From Janibacter terrae NBRC 107853 (GTDB lineage Bacteria; Actinomycetota; Actinomycetes; Actinomycetales; Dermatophilaceae), in the NCBI RefSeq assembly GCF_001591405.1, contig NZ_BCUV01000002.1, positions 310,001 to 374,000 on the forward strand: a stretch of DNA of 64,000 bases, in the 5' to 3' direction. The position numbers and the translations under genes are program-made. Below the pieces are notes generated by a model. It searched no databases. It saw only the letters and a list, made by a program, of their open reading frames with translations, and was not told the origin of the DNA. Positions 36,643 to 45,075 of this stretch are shown here, in pieces (position 1 is the first letter of the stretch; each line of letters starts with the position of its first letter).

Positions 36643-37413
36643 GTGAGCGACGACCAGATCCGGCGCCTGAAGAGCCGGAACCAGGCCCTGACCGCGGAGC
36701 TCGACCTGCTGCGCGGCTTCAGCAGGCACCCCTTCGACGACATCGACCTGCCCCCGCGGGTCGCGGACGTGGTGACGGGCGTGCGCGAGGAGTCCCTGAC
36801 CTACCTCAAGGAGGCGGACCTGCGCCTGCTCGCCGAGCTCGTCGCCGAGGCCGACCGCGCCGGTCGCGAGGGCCTGGTCCTCGAGTGCGGCACCGCGCTC
36901 GGCGGGTCCGCGATCGTCATGGGTGCGGCCAAGGCCGCAGGTCGCCCCATGCGGGTCTTCGACGTCTTCGGGATGATCCCGCCACCCACCGAGGAGGACG
37001 GGGCCGACGTCCACGAGCGGTACGAGACGATCCGGCGCGGTGAGTCCGGGGGTCTCGGCGGCCAGACGTACTACGGCTACCGCGAGGACCTGCTCGGCGA
37101 GGTGACCGCCTCCTTCGCCCGCCACGGGGTCCCGGTGGCGGACAACGACATCGAGCTGGTGCGCGGACTCTTCGAGGACACCGTGCACGTCGACGGCCCG
37201 GTCGCCCTGGCGCACCTCGACGGCGACTGGTACGCATCGACGAAGGTCTGCCTCGAGCGGATCGCCCCACATGTCGTGCCGGGCGGCCGCATCGTCCTCG
37301 ACGACTACTACCACTGGTCCGGGGCGCGCACGGCGACCGACGAGTACTTCGACGGGCGGCCGGGCTGGCGCGTCGAGCACCGGGCCAAGGTGCACGTGGT
37401 GCGGGAGGGCTGA
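36643..37413 (+). CDS. TylF-like class I methyltransferase
   Basis: A 256-residue protein with an N-terminal helical stretch (RRLKSRNQALTAELDLL) followed by a SAM-dependent fold. LVLECGTALGGSAIVMG near residue 75 is motif I, AHLDGDWYAST near 195 holds a metal/acceptor-binding DxD-like motif, and GRIVLDDYYHWSG follows; these match macrocin-O-methyltransferase (TylF) relatives. The substrate, perhaps a sugar, is unknown. GTG at 36643 follows AGGACGGA; an ATG at 36592 would add 17 residues. Two bases before the pfkB gene start, so likely co-transcribed with it. Confidence 0.78.
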   Translation: MSDDQIRRLKSRNQALTAELDLLRGFSRHPFDDIDLPPRVADVVTGVREESLTYLKEADLRLLAELVAEADRAGREGLVLECGTALGGSAIVMGAAKAAGRPMRVFDVFGMIPPPTEEDGADVHERYETIRRGESGGLGGQTYYGYREDLLGEVTASFARHGVPVADNDIELVRGLFEDTVHVDGPVALAHLDGDWYASTKVCLERIAPHVVPGGRIVLDDYYHWSGARTATDEYFDGRPGWRVEHRAKVHVVREG

Positions 37414-37414
37414 G

Positions 37415-38356
37415 GTGGCGCCCCGCGTCATCCACACCGCCCAGGCGCTCGTCGACGTCGTCGTCGAGGTGCCCGGCCTGCCGCGTCGCGGCGGCAACGC
37501 CATGGCGACGGACGCCACCCGGTACGCCGGGGGAGCGGTGACGACCCTCCTCGCGGCGGCCCGCTCGGGCGCCGAGGCGGTCCACGCCGGTGCCCACGGT
37601 CGGGGACCCAACGGCGACCTCGTGCGCGAGACCCTTGCGGCAGAAGGGGTCTCGTTGTCCGCGCCTGTCGTCGAGGAGCTCGACACCGGCATCTGCGTCG
37701 TCATGGTCGAGCCGTCCGCGGAGCGCACCTTCGTCACGACCCAGGACGCCGAGCGGCGGATCAGCGTCGAGTCCCTGCAGACGAGCGCACCCGTCGCGGG
37801 CGACCTCGTGTGCGTCAGCGGCTACAGCCTCGTGGGTCGCACCAGGGACCCGATCGTCGCCTGGCTCGAGTTACTTCCCGCCGGGGTCCTCGTCGTGCTC
37901 GACCCAGGTGCCGTCTTCGCCGAGCTGGACCCCTCCCTTCGCTCCCGGGTCGTCGCGCTCACCGACGTCTGGACGGGCAATGCGGAGGAGTCCGAGGACT
38001 TCGGCGGGGCGCCGGGGATGGGTCCGGCCGCCGAGGCCGTCGCCGCCCACCTCCGCCACGGGGCCGTGGCGGTCGTCCGGGACGGCGACCGGGGGTGCGC
38101 GGTGCACGCCGACGGTAAGACCTTCGTCGTGCCCGGGTTCCCCGAGACCCCGGTCGACACCAACGGCGCGGGCGACACGCACACCGGCGTCCTCCTCGCC
38201 GAGCGGGCGAAGGGGGCCACCTGGCCGGATGCCTGCCGCCGGGCCAACGCCGCCGGCGCGATCAAGGTGACCCGCAAGGGGCCGACGAGCGCGCCCACCG
38301 CCGCGGAGATCGACGCCTACCTGGCGGCTGCCCGCTCGTCGACCAGCTCGGCGTAG
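37415..38356 (+). CDS. PfkB-family carbohydrate kinase
   Basis: A 313-residue ribokinase-like enzyme. The first signature is GGNAMATDATRYAGGA near residue 25, and the second, DTNGAGDTHTGVLLAE near 245, has the catalytic aspartate and anion hole. The substrate cannot be told; the pairing with a TylF-like methyltransferase is unusual for the family. GTG at 37415 is one base after the upstream stop. Its 3' end overlaps the convergent sortase gene by 40 bases. Confidence 0.85.
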   Translation: MAPRVIHTAQALVDVVVEVPGLPRRGGNAMATDATRYAGGAVTTLLAAARSGAEAVHAGAHGRGPNGDLVRETLAAEGVSLSAPVVEELDTGICVVMVEPSAERTFVTTQDAERRISVESLQTSAPVAGDLVCVSGYSLVGRTRDPIVAWLELLPAGVLVVLDPGAVFAELDPSLRSRVVALTDVWTGNAEESEDFGGAPGMGPAAEAVAAHLRHGAVAVVRDGDRGCAVHADGKTFVVPGFPETPVDTNGAGDTHTGVLLAERAKGATWPDACRRANAAGAIKVTRKGPTSAPTAAEIDAYLAAARSSTSSA

Positions 38357-39018
38357 ACCACCACGTTGTCGACGTGGTGCCCCGTCTCCCCGTCGAAGTG
38401 GCCACCGCAGGTGATCAGCCGCAGCGCGGCGTGGTCGACCTCGCCGTAGACGTCGTCGGTGGGGAACTTCGTCTTGGGGTACTGCCCGATGTCGCTCACC
38501 TCGAACACGGCGGTCGAGCCGTCCGCCCGCTCGACCTCGACCCGCTGGCCCTCGCGCATCGAGCCGAGCTCGAAGAAGACGGCAGGCTCCTTGTCCCAGG
38601 TGACGTGCGCGGCCAGGACGGATGGTCCGAGCTCGCCCGGGGTGGGGCTCCCGGTGAACCAGCCCGTGCTCGTGCCGTCCTGCGGGACCTCCATCGTCCG
38701 GTCGGCCTGCAGGCCGAGGTCGGTGATCGAGCTGCTCACCCCGAGCGACGGGATCGAGATCGACGTGGGGCGCGACCGAGACATCCGCTGGGCGGTGGGC
38801 TCGGGCGCGGGATCGGACGACGGGGACGGGCTCGTCGGGGCCGGGTCCATGTGGTGACCGGCGTGCCCGCCCTCCGACACCGCCGCGGGGGGCGGCGTCC
38901 GGGTCTCCTGCTGCGAGAGGCCGTAGGCGGTCAGGCCGCTGCCGGCGACGGCGAGGGCGAGGACCGCGACCGCCACGCCCTTCGCGCGGCGGTCGCGGCC
39001 CTGGGTGTCGTGCGGCAC
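38317..39018 (-). CDS. class F sortase
   Basis: A 233-residue membrane-anchored transpeptidase. One N-terminal helix (about 13-32) is followed by a Pro/Ser-rich spacer with His residues (GGHAGHHMDP) and a sortase beta-barrel. The catalytic histidine is in AAHVTWD near residue 137 and the cysteine in RLITCGGHFD near 205. Class F enzymes are typical of actinobacteria, often lone and with unknown substrates. It follows the secreted EF-hand-like protein by 8 bases with GAGCAGGTC before the GTG, so the two are one operon. No LPxTG substrate is encoded nearby. Confidence 0.87.
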   Translation of the reverse strand: MPHDTQGRDRRAKGVAVAVLALAVAGSGLTAYGLSQQETRTPPPAAVSEGGHAGHHMDPAPTSPSPSSDPAPEPTAQRMSRSRPTSISIPSLGVSSSITDLGLQADRTMEVPQDGTSTGWFTGSPTPGELGPSVLAAHVTWDKEPAVFFELGSMREGQRVEVERADGSTAVFEVSDIGQYPKTKFPTDDVYGEVDHAALRLITCGGHFDGETGHHVDNVVVYAELVDERAAAR

Positions 39019-39025
39019 GACCTGC

Positions 39026-39817
39026 TCAGCTCTCCTGCGTCAGGCGACGACGCATGACGAGCAGGCCGGCCGCGCCCGCCATGGCGAGGGCGCCGGCGCC
39101 CAGCGCACCCTTGGCCTCGAGGCCCTCGGTCGTGCCGCCACCGGTCTGGACGCCACCGGTGGGTGCCGCTGCGACCGCGGCCCCCGTCACGGTGCCGCAG
39201 GTCGCCGGGTTGGTGGCCTCCTCCGGGATGCCCTTGACGCCGAGGGACTTCGCCAGGCTGGACTCGCCGAGCGCGTCCATGTCGTACTTGCCGTTGCCGT
39301 TGGCGTCGAGGCCGTGCTGGACGACGTGCAGGTTCTTCAGCTTGGGCCCGGCCCCCTCGGGGAGGGTGATCGTCCGCGAGTACTTCAGGTTGCCGTCGGC
39401 GTCCGCGACGGGCATGCGGTCCACGGCCAGGCCGCTCTTCGGGCTCGTGTCCCCCTTCGTCGTCAGCGAGATCATGATGTCGCCGTAGGTCGGCAGGCCC
39501 TCCTCGGTGTCGACCTGGCCGTCGCCGTCCTTGTCGGCCGCGGGCGTGGGGCACGTGAAGTCCTTGTTCTCGTCGAACGAGCCGTGGAAGTGCTGGGCGT
39601 GCGGCGAGCTCGGGGTGAACCCGGTGCCCGTGATGTCGACCGTCATCTGGTCGCCCGCCACGGTGACCGTGGCGGTGGACGTCGACCCGCTGTCGTTGCC
39701 CATCGTGTCGGTGAGGTTCATCGTCCACGTCTCGTCGGCGCTCGCGCCGGTGGCTCCCGCGAAGAGGATCGCGCACGCGGCCGGGGTGGCGAGAGCGGCC
39801 TTGGTGAAGGTGTGCAT
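39026..39817 (-). CDS. secreted, C-terminally anchored protein with EF-hand-like calcium loops
   Basis: A 263-residue protein: signal peptide ending near ASA (residue 27), a beta-rich domain with a histidine cluster HAQHFHGSF, and two calcium-loop-like segments, DKDGDGQVDTEE near residue 95 and DANGNGKYDMDA near 168. The C-terminus has a hydrophobic span then RRR, which looks like a membrane anchor, but no LPxTG motif. The His cluster and HVVQHG recall CHRD or Cu/Zn-SOD-like folds, without proof. Clear ribosome site AGGAGTC before ATG at 39817. Function unknown; its pairing with the sortase suggests surface attachment (inference). Confidence 0.65.
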   Translation of the reverse strand: MHTFTKAALATPAACAILFAGATGASADETWTMNLTDTMGNDSGSTSTATVTVAGDQMTVDITGTGFTPSSPHAQHFHGSFDENKDFTCPTPAADKDGDGQVDTEEGLPTYGDIMISLTTKGDTSPKSGLAVDRMPVADADGNLKYSRTITLPEGAGPKLKNLHVVQHGLDANGNGKYDMDALGESSLAKSLGVKGIPEEATNPATCGTVTGAAVAAAPTGGVQTGGGTTEGLEAKGALGAGALAMAGAAGLLVMRRRLTQES

Positions 39818-39908
39818 ACCTGACTCCTGTGTCGTTGGCCGGGCCGATCTCGGGTGACCGGTGGGGCCTCGTGCCGGGACTTCGGAGCGAAGGGGGAGGA
39901 CGGATTGG

Positions 39909-40286
39909 TCAGCGGGCGTCGAGCTCGTCGCGGCAGCGCTGCTCGAAGGTGTCGAGCTCGGCGAGGGCGTCGTCGATGTCGCGCCGCCGGCGCTGCAGGT
40001 CCTCGCGCCGCTCGTCGATCTGCCCGAGCACGTACTCGAGCTGGCTGGCATGCCCCCGGGGCGCGTCGTAGAGGTCGATGATCGTGGCGATCTCGTCGAG
40101 GGGGAAGCCCAGGCGCCGCCCCCGCAGCACGAGGGCCAGGCGGGTGCGGTCGCGGCGGTGGAAGATCCGGGTCGTCCCTCGCCGCTCCGGGGAGATCAGG
40201 CCGAGGGCCTCGTAGTGGCGGATCGTGCGCGTCGTCACGCCGAACTCGTCCGCCATCTCGCGGATCGTCCAGGTCGCGCTTGTCAT
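39909..40286 (-). CDS. MerR-family regulator (LiuR-like)
   Basis: A 125-residue regulator. The N-terminal helix-turn-helix/wing (WTIREMADEFGVTTRTIRHY, then RRGTTRIFHRRDR) is classic MerR, and the C-terminal coiled coil (about 75-120) is short without metal-binding cysteines. Divergent from an acyl-CoA dehydrogenase/carboxyltransferase operon, the arrangement of LiuR regulators of branched-chain amino acid breakdown. ATG at 40286 is chosen because a start at 40298 would leave only one base before the operator palindrome. It probably binds 40300-40323 and controls both directions. Confidence 0.82.
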   Translation of the reverse strand: MTSATWTIREMADEFGVTTRTIRHYEALGLISPERRGTTRIFHRRDRTRLALVLRGRRLGFPLDEIATIIDLYDAPRGHASQLEYVLGQIDERREDLQRRRRDIDDALAELDTFEQRCRDELDAR

Positions 40287-40299
40287 GGACGGGAGCATG

Positions 40300-40323
40300 C
40301 TTTACGTTGACGTCAACGTCAAG
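40300..40323. promoter_or_regulatory. operator palindrome for the MerR regulator
   Basis: ACGTTGACGTCAACGT (40304-40319) is a perfect 16-base palindrome; CTT/AAG ends extend it imperfectly to 24 bases. It sits in the 62-base gap between the divergent regulator and acyl-CoA dehydrogenase genes, the usual operator place for MerR proteins. Confidence 0.75.
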
Positions 40324-40348
40324 CGCCCTTCGTCTCGGAAGACACGAC

Positions 40349-41545
40349 ATGTTCGAGCTCTCGCAGGACCACGAGGACTTCCGCGCCAGCGTGCGCGACT
40401 TCGCCGACAAGGAGGTCGAGCCGCACGTCGCCCGGTGGGACAAGGACCACCACCTGCCCCTCGAGGTCGTGCGCCGGATGGGCGACCTGGGGCTCTTCGG
40501 CCTCGTCGTCCCCGAGCGCTGGGGCGGCTCCGCCGAGACCGTCGACGGCGTGGTGCAGTCCGACTTCACCGCCCTGTGCGTCGCGATCGAGGAGCTCGGC
40601 CGGGTCGACCAGTCGATCGGCATCACCCTGTCGGCGGGCGTCGGCCTGGGCATCAACCCGATCCTCACCTACGGCACGGACGAGCAGCGCGACACCTGGC
40701 TGCCCGACCTCGTCGCCGGGCGCGCGCTCGCCGGCTTCGGCCTCACCGAGCCCGATGCCGGCTCCGACGCCGGTGGCACCCGGACGACCGCCCGGCGCGA
40801 CGGCGACGAGTGGGTCATCGACGGCGCCAAGTCCTTCATCACCAACTCGGGCACCGACATCACCTCGCTCGTCACCGTGACGGTCCGCACCGGCACGAGC
40901 GCCGAGGGCCGCCCGCAGATCTCGGCGATCATCGTGCCGAGCGGCACCCCCGGCTTCACCGTCGAGGAGCCCTACGACAAGCTCGGCTGGCACATCTCCG
41001 ACACCCACGGGCTGTCCTTCGCCGGCTGCCGCGTGCCCGCCGACCACCTCGTCGGCGAGGAGGGGCAGGGCTTCCGTCAGTTCCTCAAGACCCTCGACGA
41101 CGGGCGGATCGCGATCTCCGCGCTCGCCACCGGCCTGACCCAGCGGATGCTCGAGCTGTCGACGGAGTATGCCCAGACGCGCACCTCCTTCGGGCGCCCG
41201 ATCGGGGCCAACCAGGGCGTGAGCTTCCAGGTCTCCGACCTCGCGGTCATGGCCGAGACCTCCCGCGTGCTCACCTACAAGGCCGCGTGGCTCAAGGACG
41301 AGGCCGACCGCGGCCGCCGCTCCGCCAAGGAGGTCGCCAGGGCGGCCTCGATCGCCAAGCTCTACACCTCCGAGGCGGCCGTGAGCGCCACCCGCATCGC
41401 GACCCAGGTCTTCGGGGGCAACGGCTTCATGGAGGAGTACCCGGTCGCACGCTTCTACCGCGACGCCAAGATCCTCGAGATCGGCGAGGGCACCTCCGAG
41501 GTCCAGCGCATGGTCATCGCCCGCCACCTCGGCCTGCCGGTCTGA
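40349..41545 (+). CDS. acyl-CoA dehydrogenase
   Basis: A 398-residue flavoenzyme. GFGLTEPDAGSDAGG near residue 130 and KSFITNSG near 165 are the FAD/substrate signatures, and VFGGNGFMEEYPVARFYRDAK near 350 with GEGTSEVQR near 378 closes the active site. It introduces an alpha-beta double bond in an acyl-CoA; the operon partner is a carboxyltransferase, so isovaleryl- or related branched acyl-CoA is likely (inference). ATG at 40349 starts the conserved FELSQDHEDFRASVRDF. Controlled by the divergent MerR gene through the palindrome just upstream. Confidence 0.9.
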   Translation: MFELSQDHEDFRASVRDFADKEVEPHVARWDKDHHLPLEVVRRMGDLGLFGLVVPERWGGSAETVDGVVQSDFTALCVAIEELGRVDQSIGITLSAGVGLGINPILTYGTDEQRDTWLPDLVAGRALAGFGLTEPDAGSDAGGTRTTARRDGDEWVIDGAKSFITNSGTDITSLVTVTVRTGTSAEGRPQISAIIVPSGTPGFTVEEPYDKLGWHISDTHGLSFAGCRVPADHLVGEEGQGFRQFLKTLDDGRIAISALATGLTQRMLELSTEYAQTRTSFGRPIGANQGVSFQVSDLAVMAETSRVLTYKAAWLKDEADRGRRSAKEVARAASIAKLYTSEAAVSATRIATQVFGGNGFMEEYPVARFYRDAKILEIGEGTSEVQRMVIARHLGLPV

Positions 41546-41574
41546 GCGAGCGACGAGCGAAGGGAGCACCACCC

Positions 41575-43137
41575 GTGAGCACCTACCCTCTCGATCCCAA
41601 GGTCGAGGACGTCCGTCGCCGCATCCGCGAGGCCCACGAGGCCTCCGAGCGCCCGAGCGAGCAGGCCGCCGCCAAGCTCGAGGCGCAGGGCAAGCTCTAC
41701 GTCCGCGACCGGATCGCCCTGCTCGTCGACGAGGGCTCCTTCGTCGAGGACGGCCGCTACGCCAACGCCCTCGCCCCGGGGCTCCCGGCCGACGGCGTCG
41801 TCACCGGCCGTGGCCTCGTCGACGACCGGCCGGTCATCGTCATCGCCAACGACCCGACGGTCAAGGCCGGCTCGTGGGGCGCCCGCACGGTGGAGAAGAT
41901 CGTGCGCGCCACCGAGACCGCGCTGCGCGAGGAGCTGCCGGTCTTCTGGCTGGTCGACTCCGCCGGTGCGCGGATCACCGACCAGGTCGAGATGTTCCCC
42001 GGCCGCCGCGGCGCCGGCCACATCTTCCACAACCAGGTCGCGCTGTCGGGCCGGGTCCCGCAGATCTGCTGCCTCTTCGGCCCGAGCGCCGCGGGCGGCG
42101 CGTACATCCCCTCCTTCACCGACCTCGTGATCATGGTCGAGGGCAACGCGTCGATGTACCTCGGTAGCCCGCGCATGGCCGAGATGGTCGTGGGGGAGCG
42201 GGTCTCCCTGGAGGAGATGGGTGGCGCCCGCATGCACTGCACCGTGAGCGGCGTCGGTGACGTGCTCGTCGGTGACGACGCCGAGGCGATCGAGACGGCG
42301 CGGCTGTGGCTGAGCTATCTCCCGCTCAGCTGGCGGAGCGACCTGCCCACCTACCTCCCGGAGGAGCCGGCGGTACCCCTCACGGCCGCGACGATCCCGG
42401 AGCGCGAGTCGCAGCCCTTCGACGTCCACGACGTCATCGACGGCCTCGTCGACGACGACTCCTTCTTCGAGGTCAAGCAGCTCTTCGCGCCCGAGCTCGT
42501 CGTGGGCCTGGGCCGGATGGCGGGCGAGACCGTCGGCATCGTCGCCAACAACTCGATGGCCAAGGGTGGCGTGCTCTTCACCGACAGTGCCGACAAGGCC
42601 GCGCGCTTCATCTGGCTCTGCGACGCCTACTCGATCCCGCTCGTCTACCTCGCGGACGTCCCCGGGTTCATGATCGGCGCCGAGGTCGAGCGGGGTGGCA
42701 TCATCCGCCACGGCGCCAAGATGGTCTCCGCGGTGGCCTCGGCGACGGTGCCGCAGTTCTGCGTCATCGTCCGCAAGGCCTACGGTGCCGGGCTCTACGC
42801 GATGGGCGGGCCGGGCTTCGCGCCCGACGCGACGATCGCGCTGCCGACCGCCCGCATCGCCGTCATGGGCCCCGAGGCCGCGGTCAACGCGGTCTACGCC
42901 AACAAGATCGCCCAGGTCGAGGCCGACGAAGGGGAGGCCGCCCGCGACGATTTCATCGCCGCCCGTCGCGCCGAGTACGAGGAGGACGTCGACCTCGAGC
43001 GCCTCGCCGCCGACCTCGTCCTCGACCAGGTCATCGAGCCGGAGGAGCTGCGGGGCGAGCTGCTCGCCCGACTGCGACACGCGCGGGGTCGCGACCGCCG
43101 GTTCACCGAGCGCCGTCGGGGGATCCCGCCCGTCTGA
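41575..43137 (+). CDS. acyl-CoA carboxylase carboxyltransferase (beta) subunit
   Basis: A 520-residue carboxyltransferase with two crotonase-fold halves. WLVDSAGARITDQ near residue 125 and FGPSAAGGAYIPSF near 165 form the acyl-CoA side, and DVPGFMIGAEVERGGIIRHGAKM near 360 (shown here by its ends DVPGFM and HGAKM) the biotin side. By sequence it fits the methylcrotonyl/geranyl-CoA or propionyl-type group; the MerR/acyl-CoA dehydrogenase operon favours leucine breakdown. No alpha subunit is in the operon, so it may rely on AccA3 or another alpha chain. GTG start at 41575 after AAGGGAGC. Confidence 0.9.
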   Translation: MSTYPLDPKVEDVRRRIREAHEASERPSEQAAAKLEAQGKLYVRDRIALLVDEGSFVEDGRYANALAPGLPADGVVTGRGLVDDRPVIVIANDPTVKAGSWGARTVEKIVRATETALREELPVFWLVDSAGARITDQVEMFPGRRGAGHIFHNQVALSGRVPQICCLFGPSAAGGAYIPSFTDLVIMVEGNASMYLGSPRMAEMVVGERVSLEEMGGARMHCTVSGVGDVLVGDDAEAIETARLWLSYLPLSWRSDLPTYLPEEPAVPLTAATIPERESQPFDVHDVIDGLVDDDSFFEVKQLFAPELVVGLGRMAGETVGIVANNSMAKGGVLFTDSADKAARFIWLCDAYSIPLVYLADVPGFMIGAEVERGGIIRHGAKMVSAVASATVPQFCVIVRKAYGAGLYAMGGPGFAPDATIALPTARIAVMGPEAAVNAVYANKIAQVEADEGEAARDDFIAARRAEYEEDVDLERLAADLVLDQVIEPEELRGELLARLRHARGRDRRFTERRRGIPPV

Positions 43138-43235
43138 CCTGGGGCGGCGACCGGGGTCCTGCCGTTCGCGCTGCGAGATCGCTCGCTCTTCCTTACCGTT
43201 GGGTAGCCACGTCCCCTGACGAAGGAAACACCCTG

Positions 43236-44309
43236 ATGACGCGCTGGACAGCCCCCTTCGCCGCCGCAGCCTGTGCGATCGGCCTCGTCGCCACCGCCGG
43301 CTCCGCCGGCGCCGCCACCAACGACCCGCTCCGCCCCGACCTGTGGGGGCTCGACCAGGTGCACGCCGAGCAGGCCTGGTCCTCCGGCCGCGGTGCGGGC
43401 GTCGTCGTCGCCGTCGTCGACACCGGCGTCGACCTCGGTCACCCGGACCTGCAGGGTCGTCTCGTGCCCGGGGCCGACTTCGTCTGCGGCGAGGCCACCG
43501 GGTCCTGCGGCGACGGCAGCTGGCAGGGGCAGGACGGTGTGGGCCAGGACCCCGACGTCCACGGCACCCACGTGGCCGGCACGATCGTCGGCACGGCGGA
43601 CAACGGCATCGGCGTCGCCGGCGTCGCGCCCGACGCCCAGGTCATGCCGATCAAGGTCCTCGAGGACGGCTCCGGCACCAACGAGGACATCGCCGAGGGC
43701 ATCCGCTACGCGGCCGACCACGATGCCGACGTCGTCAACCTCAGCCTCGGCGGCCTGCCCGGCACGCAGATCTTCTCCATCCTCGGTCTCGACACGACGA
43801 TGATGGACGCGATCCAGTACGCCCGCGACAAGGGCACGTTGACCGTCGCCGCGGCCGGCAACTCCTCGACCCTCGTCTGCAACGACCCGGCCTTCAGCAG
43901 CGACTCGATCTGCGTGGGCGCGACCGACCGCGACGAGCAGAAGTCCTACTTCTCCGAGCTCCCGGTGAAGCTCAGCGGCAAGGGCGTCGCCGCCCCCGGC
44001 GGGTCCGGCCGCCTCCTCGGCGGGGAGTGCTCCGACGACATCCTCTCCACCGTCCCCCGCGGCACCGGCACGGACGAGTGCGGCGAGGGCACGGACTACG
44101 CCGCCTTCGCCGGGACCTCGATGGCGACCCCGCACGTCGCCGGCGTCGCGGCGATCCTCTACGGACAGGGTCGTGACCTGGCCGACGTCGAGCAGGCCAT
44201 CCTCGCCACCTCGCGCGACCCGCTGCTCGGCACCCGCGGCGGCTTCAGCCCGCTCTACGGCCGCGGCATCGTCGACGCCGAGGCGGCCGTCGCCTACCCG
44301 CGCGGCTGA
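43236..44309 (+). CDS. secreted S8 subtilisin-like serine protease
   Basis: A 357-residue protease with signal peptide (cleavage near AGA-A, residue 28) and no pro-domain of normal size. Catalytic residues are visible: Asp in AVVDTGVDLGHPD near 53, His in DVHGTHVAGT near 110, Ser in AGTSMATPHVAG near 290; the oxyanion asparagine is in AAAGNSS. Several cysteines (VCGE, SCGD, VCND, SICVG, ECSDD, DECGE) suggest extracellular disulphides. ATG follows GAAGGAAAC. Monocistronic and facing maf; exported to the medium or wall. Confidence 0.93.
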   Translation: MTRWTAPFAAAACAIGLVATAGSAGAATNDPLRPDLWGLDQVHAEQAWSSGRGAGVVVAVVDTGVDLGHPDLQGRLVPGADFVCGEATGSCGDGSWQGQDGVGQDPDVHGTHVAGTIVGTADNGIGVAGVAPDAQVMPIKVLEDGSGTNEDIAEGIRYAADHDADVVNLSLGGLPGTQIFSILGLDTTMMDAIQYARDKGTLTVAAAGNSSTLVCNDPAFSSDSICVGATDRDEQKSYFSELPVKLSGKGVAAPGGSGRLLGGECSDDILSTVPRGTGTDECGEGTDYAAFAGTSMATPHVAGVAAILYGQGRDLADVEQAILATSRDPLLGTRGGFSPLYGRGIVDAEAAVAYPRG

Positions 44310-44314
44310 GCCGA

Positions 44315-44944
44315 TCAGGCCTGCGGCGCCGCTGACACCGTCCACCACGCCACGTCGAGGTCGGTGAGCAGGCGCCGCAGCAGCGGCAGGCACAGGCCGA
44401 TGACGGTGCTCGGGTGGCCCTCGATCCGCTCCACGAAGGGGGCGCCCAGCCCGTCGATCGTGAAGCCCCCGGCCACGTGCAGCGGCTCCCCGGTGGCGAC
44501 GTAGCCGTCGACCTCCGCATCCGACGCCCCGGTGAAGTGCACGCGTGCACTCGCCGGGGCGCCGGCCGTCCGGCCGGTGCGCAGGTCGATCACGTGGTGC
44601 CCGGTGTGCAGCTCGCCGGAGCGCCCGCGCATCGTGCGCCAGCGCTCCCGCGCCACCTCGGCCGTCCCCGGTTTCCCGTGGACCCGACCGTCCATCTCGA
44701 GGACGGAGTCGCAGGCGATGACCAGGTCGGTCCCGGGGGGCAGGCGATCGGCGACGGAGGCCCCCTTCGCCTCCGCCAGGACCTGGGCCAGCGCGGCCGG
44801 GGACAGGTGCGGGTCACGCTGCCGGGCCGCCGCCTCGAGCCTCGGCTCGTCGACGTGGCTCACCACGACCTGCGGATCGATGCCGGCGGCACGCAGCAGG
44901 GCCAGACGTGCGGGGGATGCGGAGGCGAGGACGACTGAGGTCAT
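44315..44944 (-). CDS. maf: Maf-family nucleotide pyrophosphatase
   Basis: A 209-residue Maf/YhdE fold protein. The N-terminus LASASPARLALLRAAGI is the family signature, with KPGTAEVARE and IDGLGAPFVERIEGHPSTVIGLCL near the C-terminus (given here to mark position, residues about 165-185). Maf proteins hydrolyse non-canonical or UTP/dTTP nucleotides and influence septation. The recalled mycobacterial order places maf next to accD5-accE5; here other genes lie between. Convergent with the S8 protease, five bases apart. Confidence 0.9.
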   Translation of the reverse strand: MTSVVLASASPARLALLRAAGIDPQVVVSHVDEPRLEAAARQRDPHLSPAALAQVLAEAKGASVADRLPPGTDLVIACDSVLEMDGRVHGKPGTAEVARERWRTMRGRSGELHTGHHVIDLRTGRTAGAPASARVHFTGASDAEVDGYVATGEPLHVAGGFTIDGLGAPFVERIEGHPSTVIGLCLPLLRRLLTDLDVAWWTVSAAPQA

Positions 44945-44962
44945 GGCCACATCATCACCCAG

Positions 44963-44990
44963 TTGCCGAGAGATGACTGACGGGTAACAT
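44963..44990 (+). promoter_or_regulatory. putative promoter of the secreted lipase gene
   Basis: TTGCCG (44963-44968) and TAACAT (44985-44990) are 16 bases apart and resemble -35/-10 boxes. A leader of about 80 bases follows to the ATG at 45076. Confidence 0.45.
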
Positions 44991-45075
44991 AGGGCCCACC
45001 ACCACACCGACGATGTCGTCCGCAGGGAGCCACCACACCTGTCCGGGGGACCTCGACCCCTCCCTCGACGACAGG

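Noticed and set aside
39026-39817. Sortase substrate call for the EF-hand-like protein
   Set aside because: No LPxTG or close variant before the hydrophobic tail.
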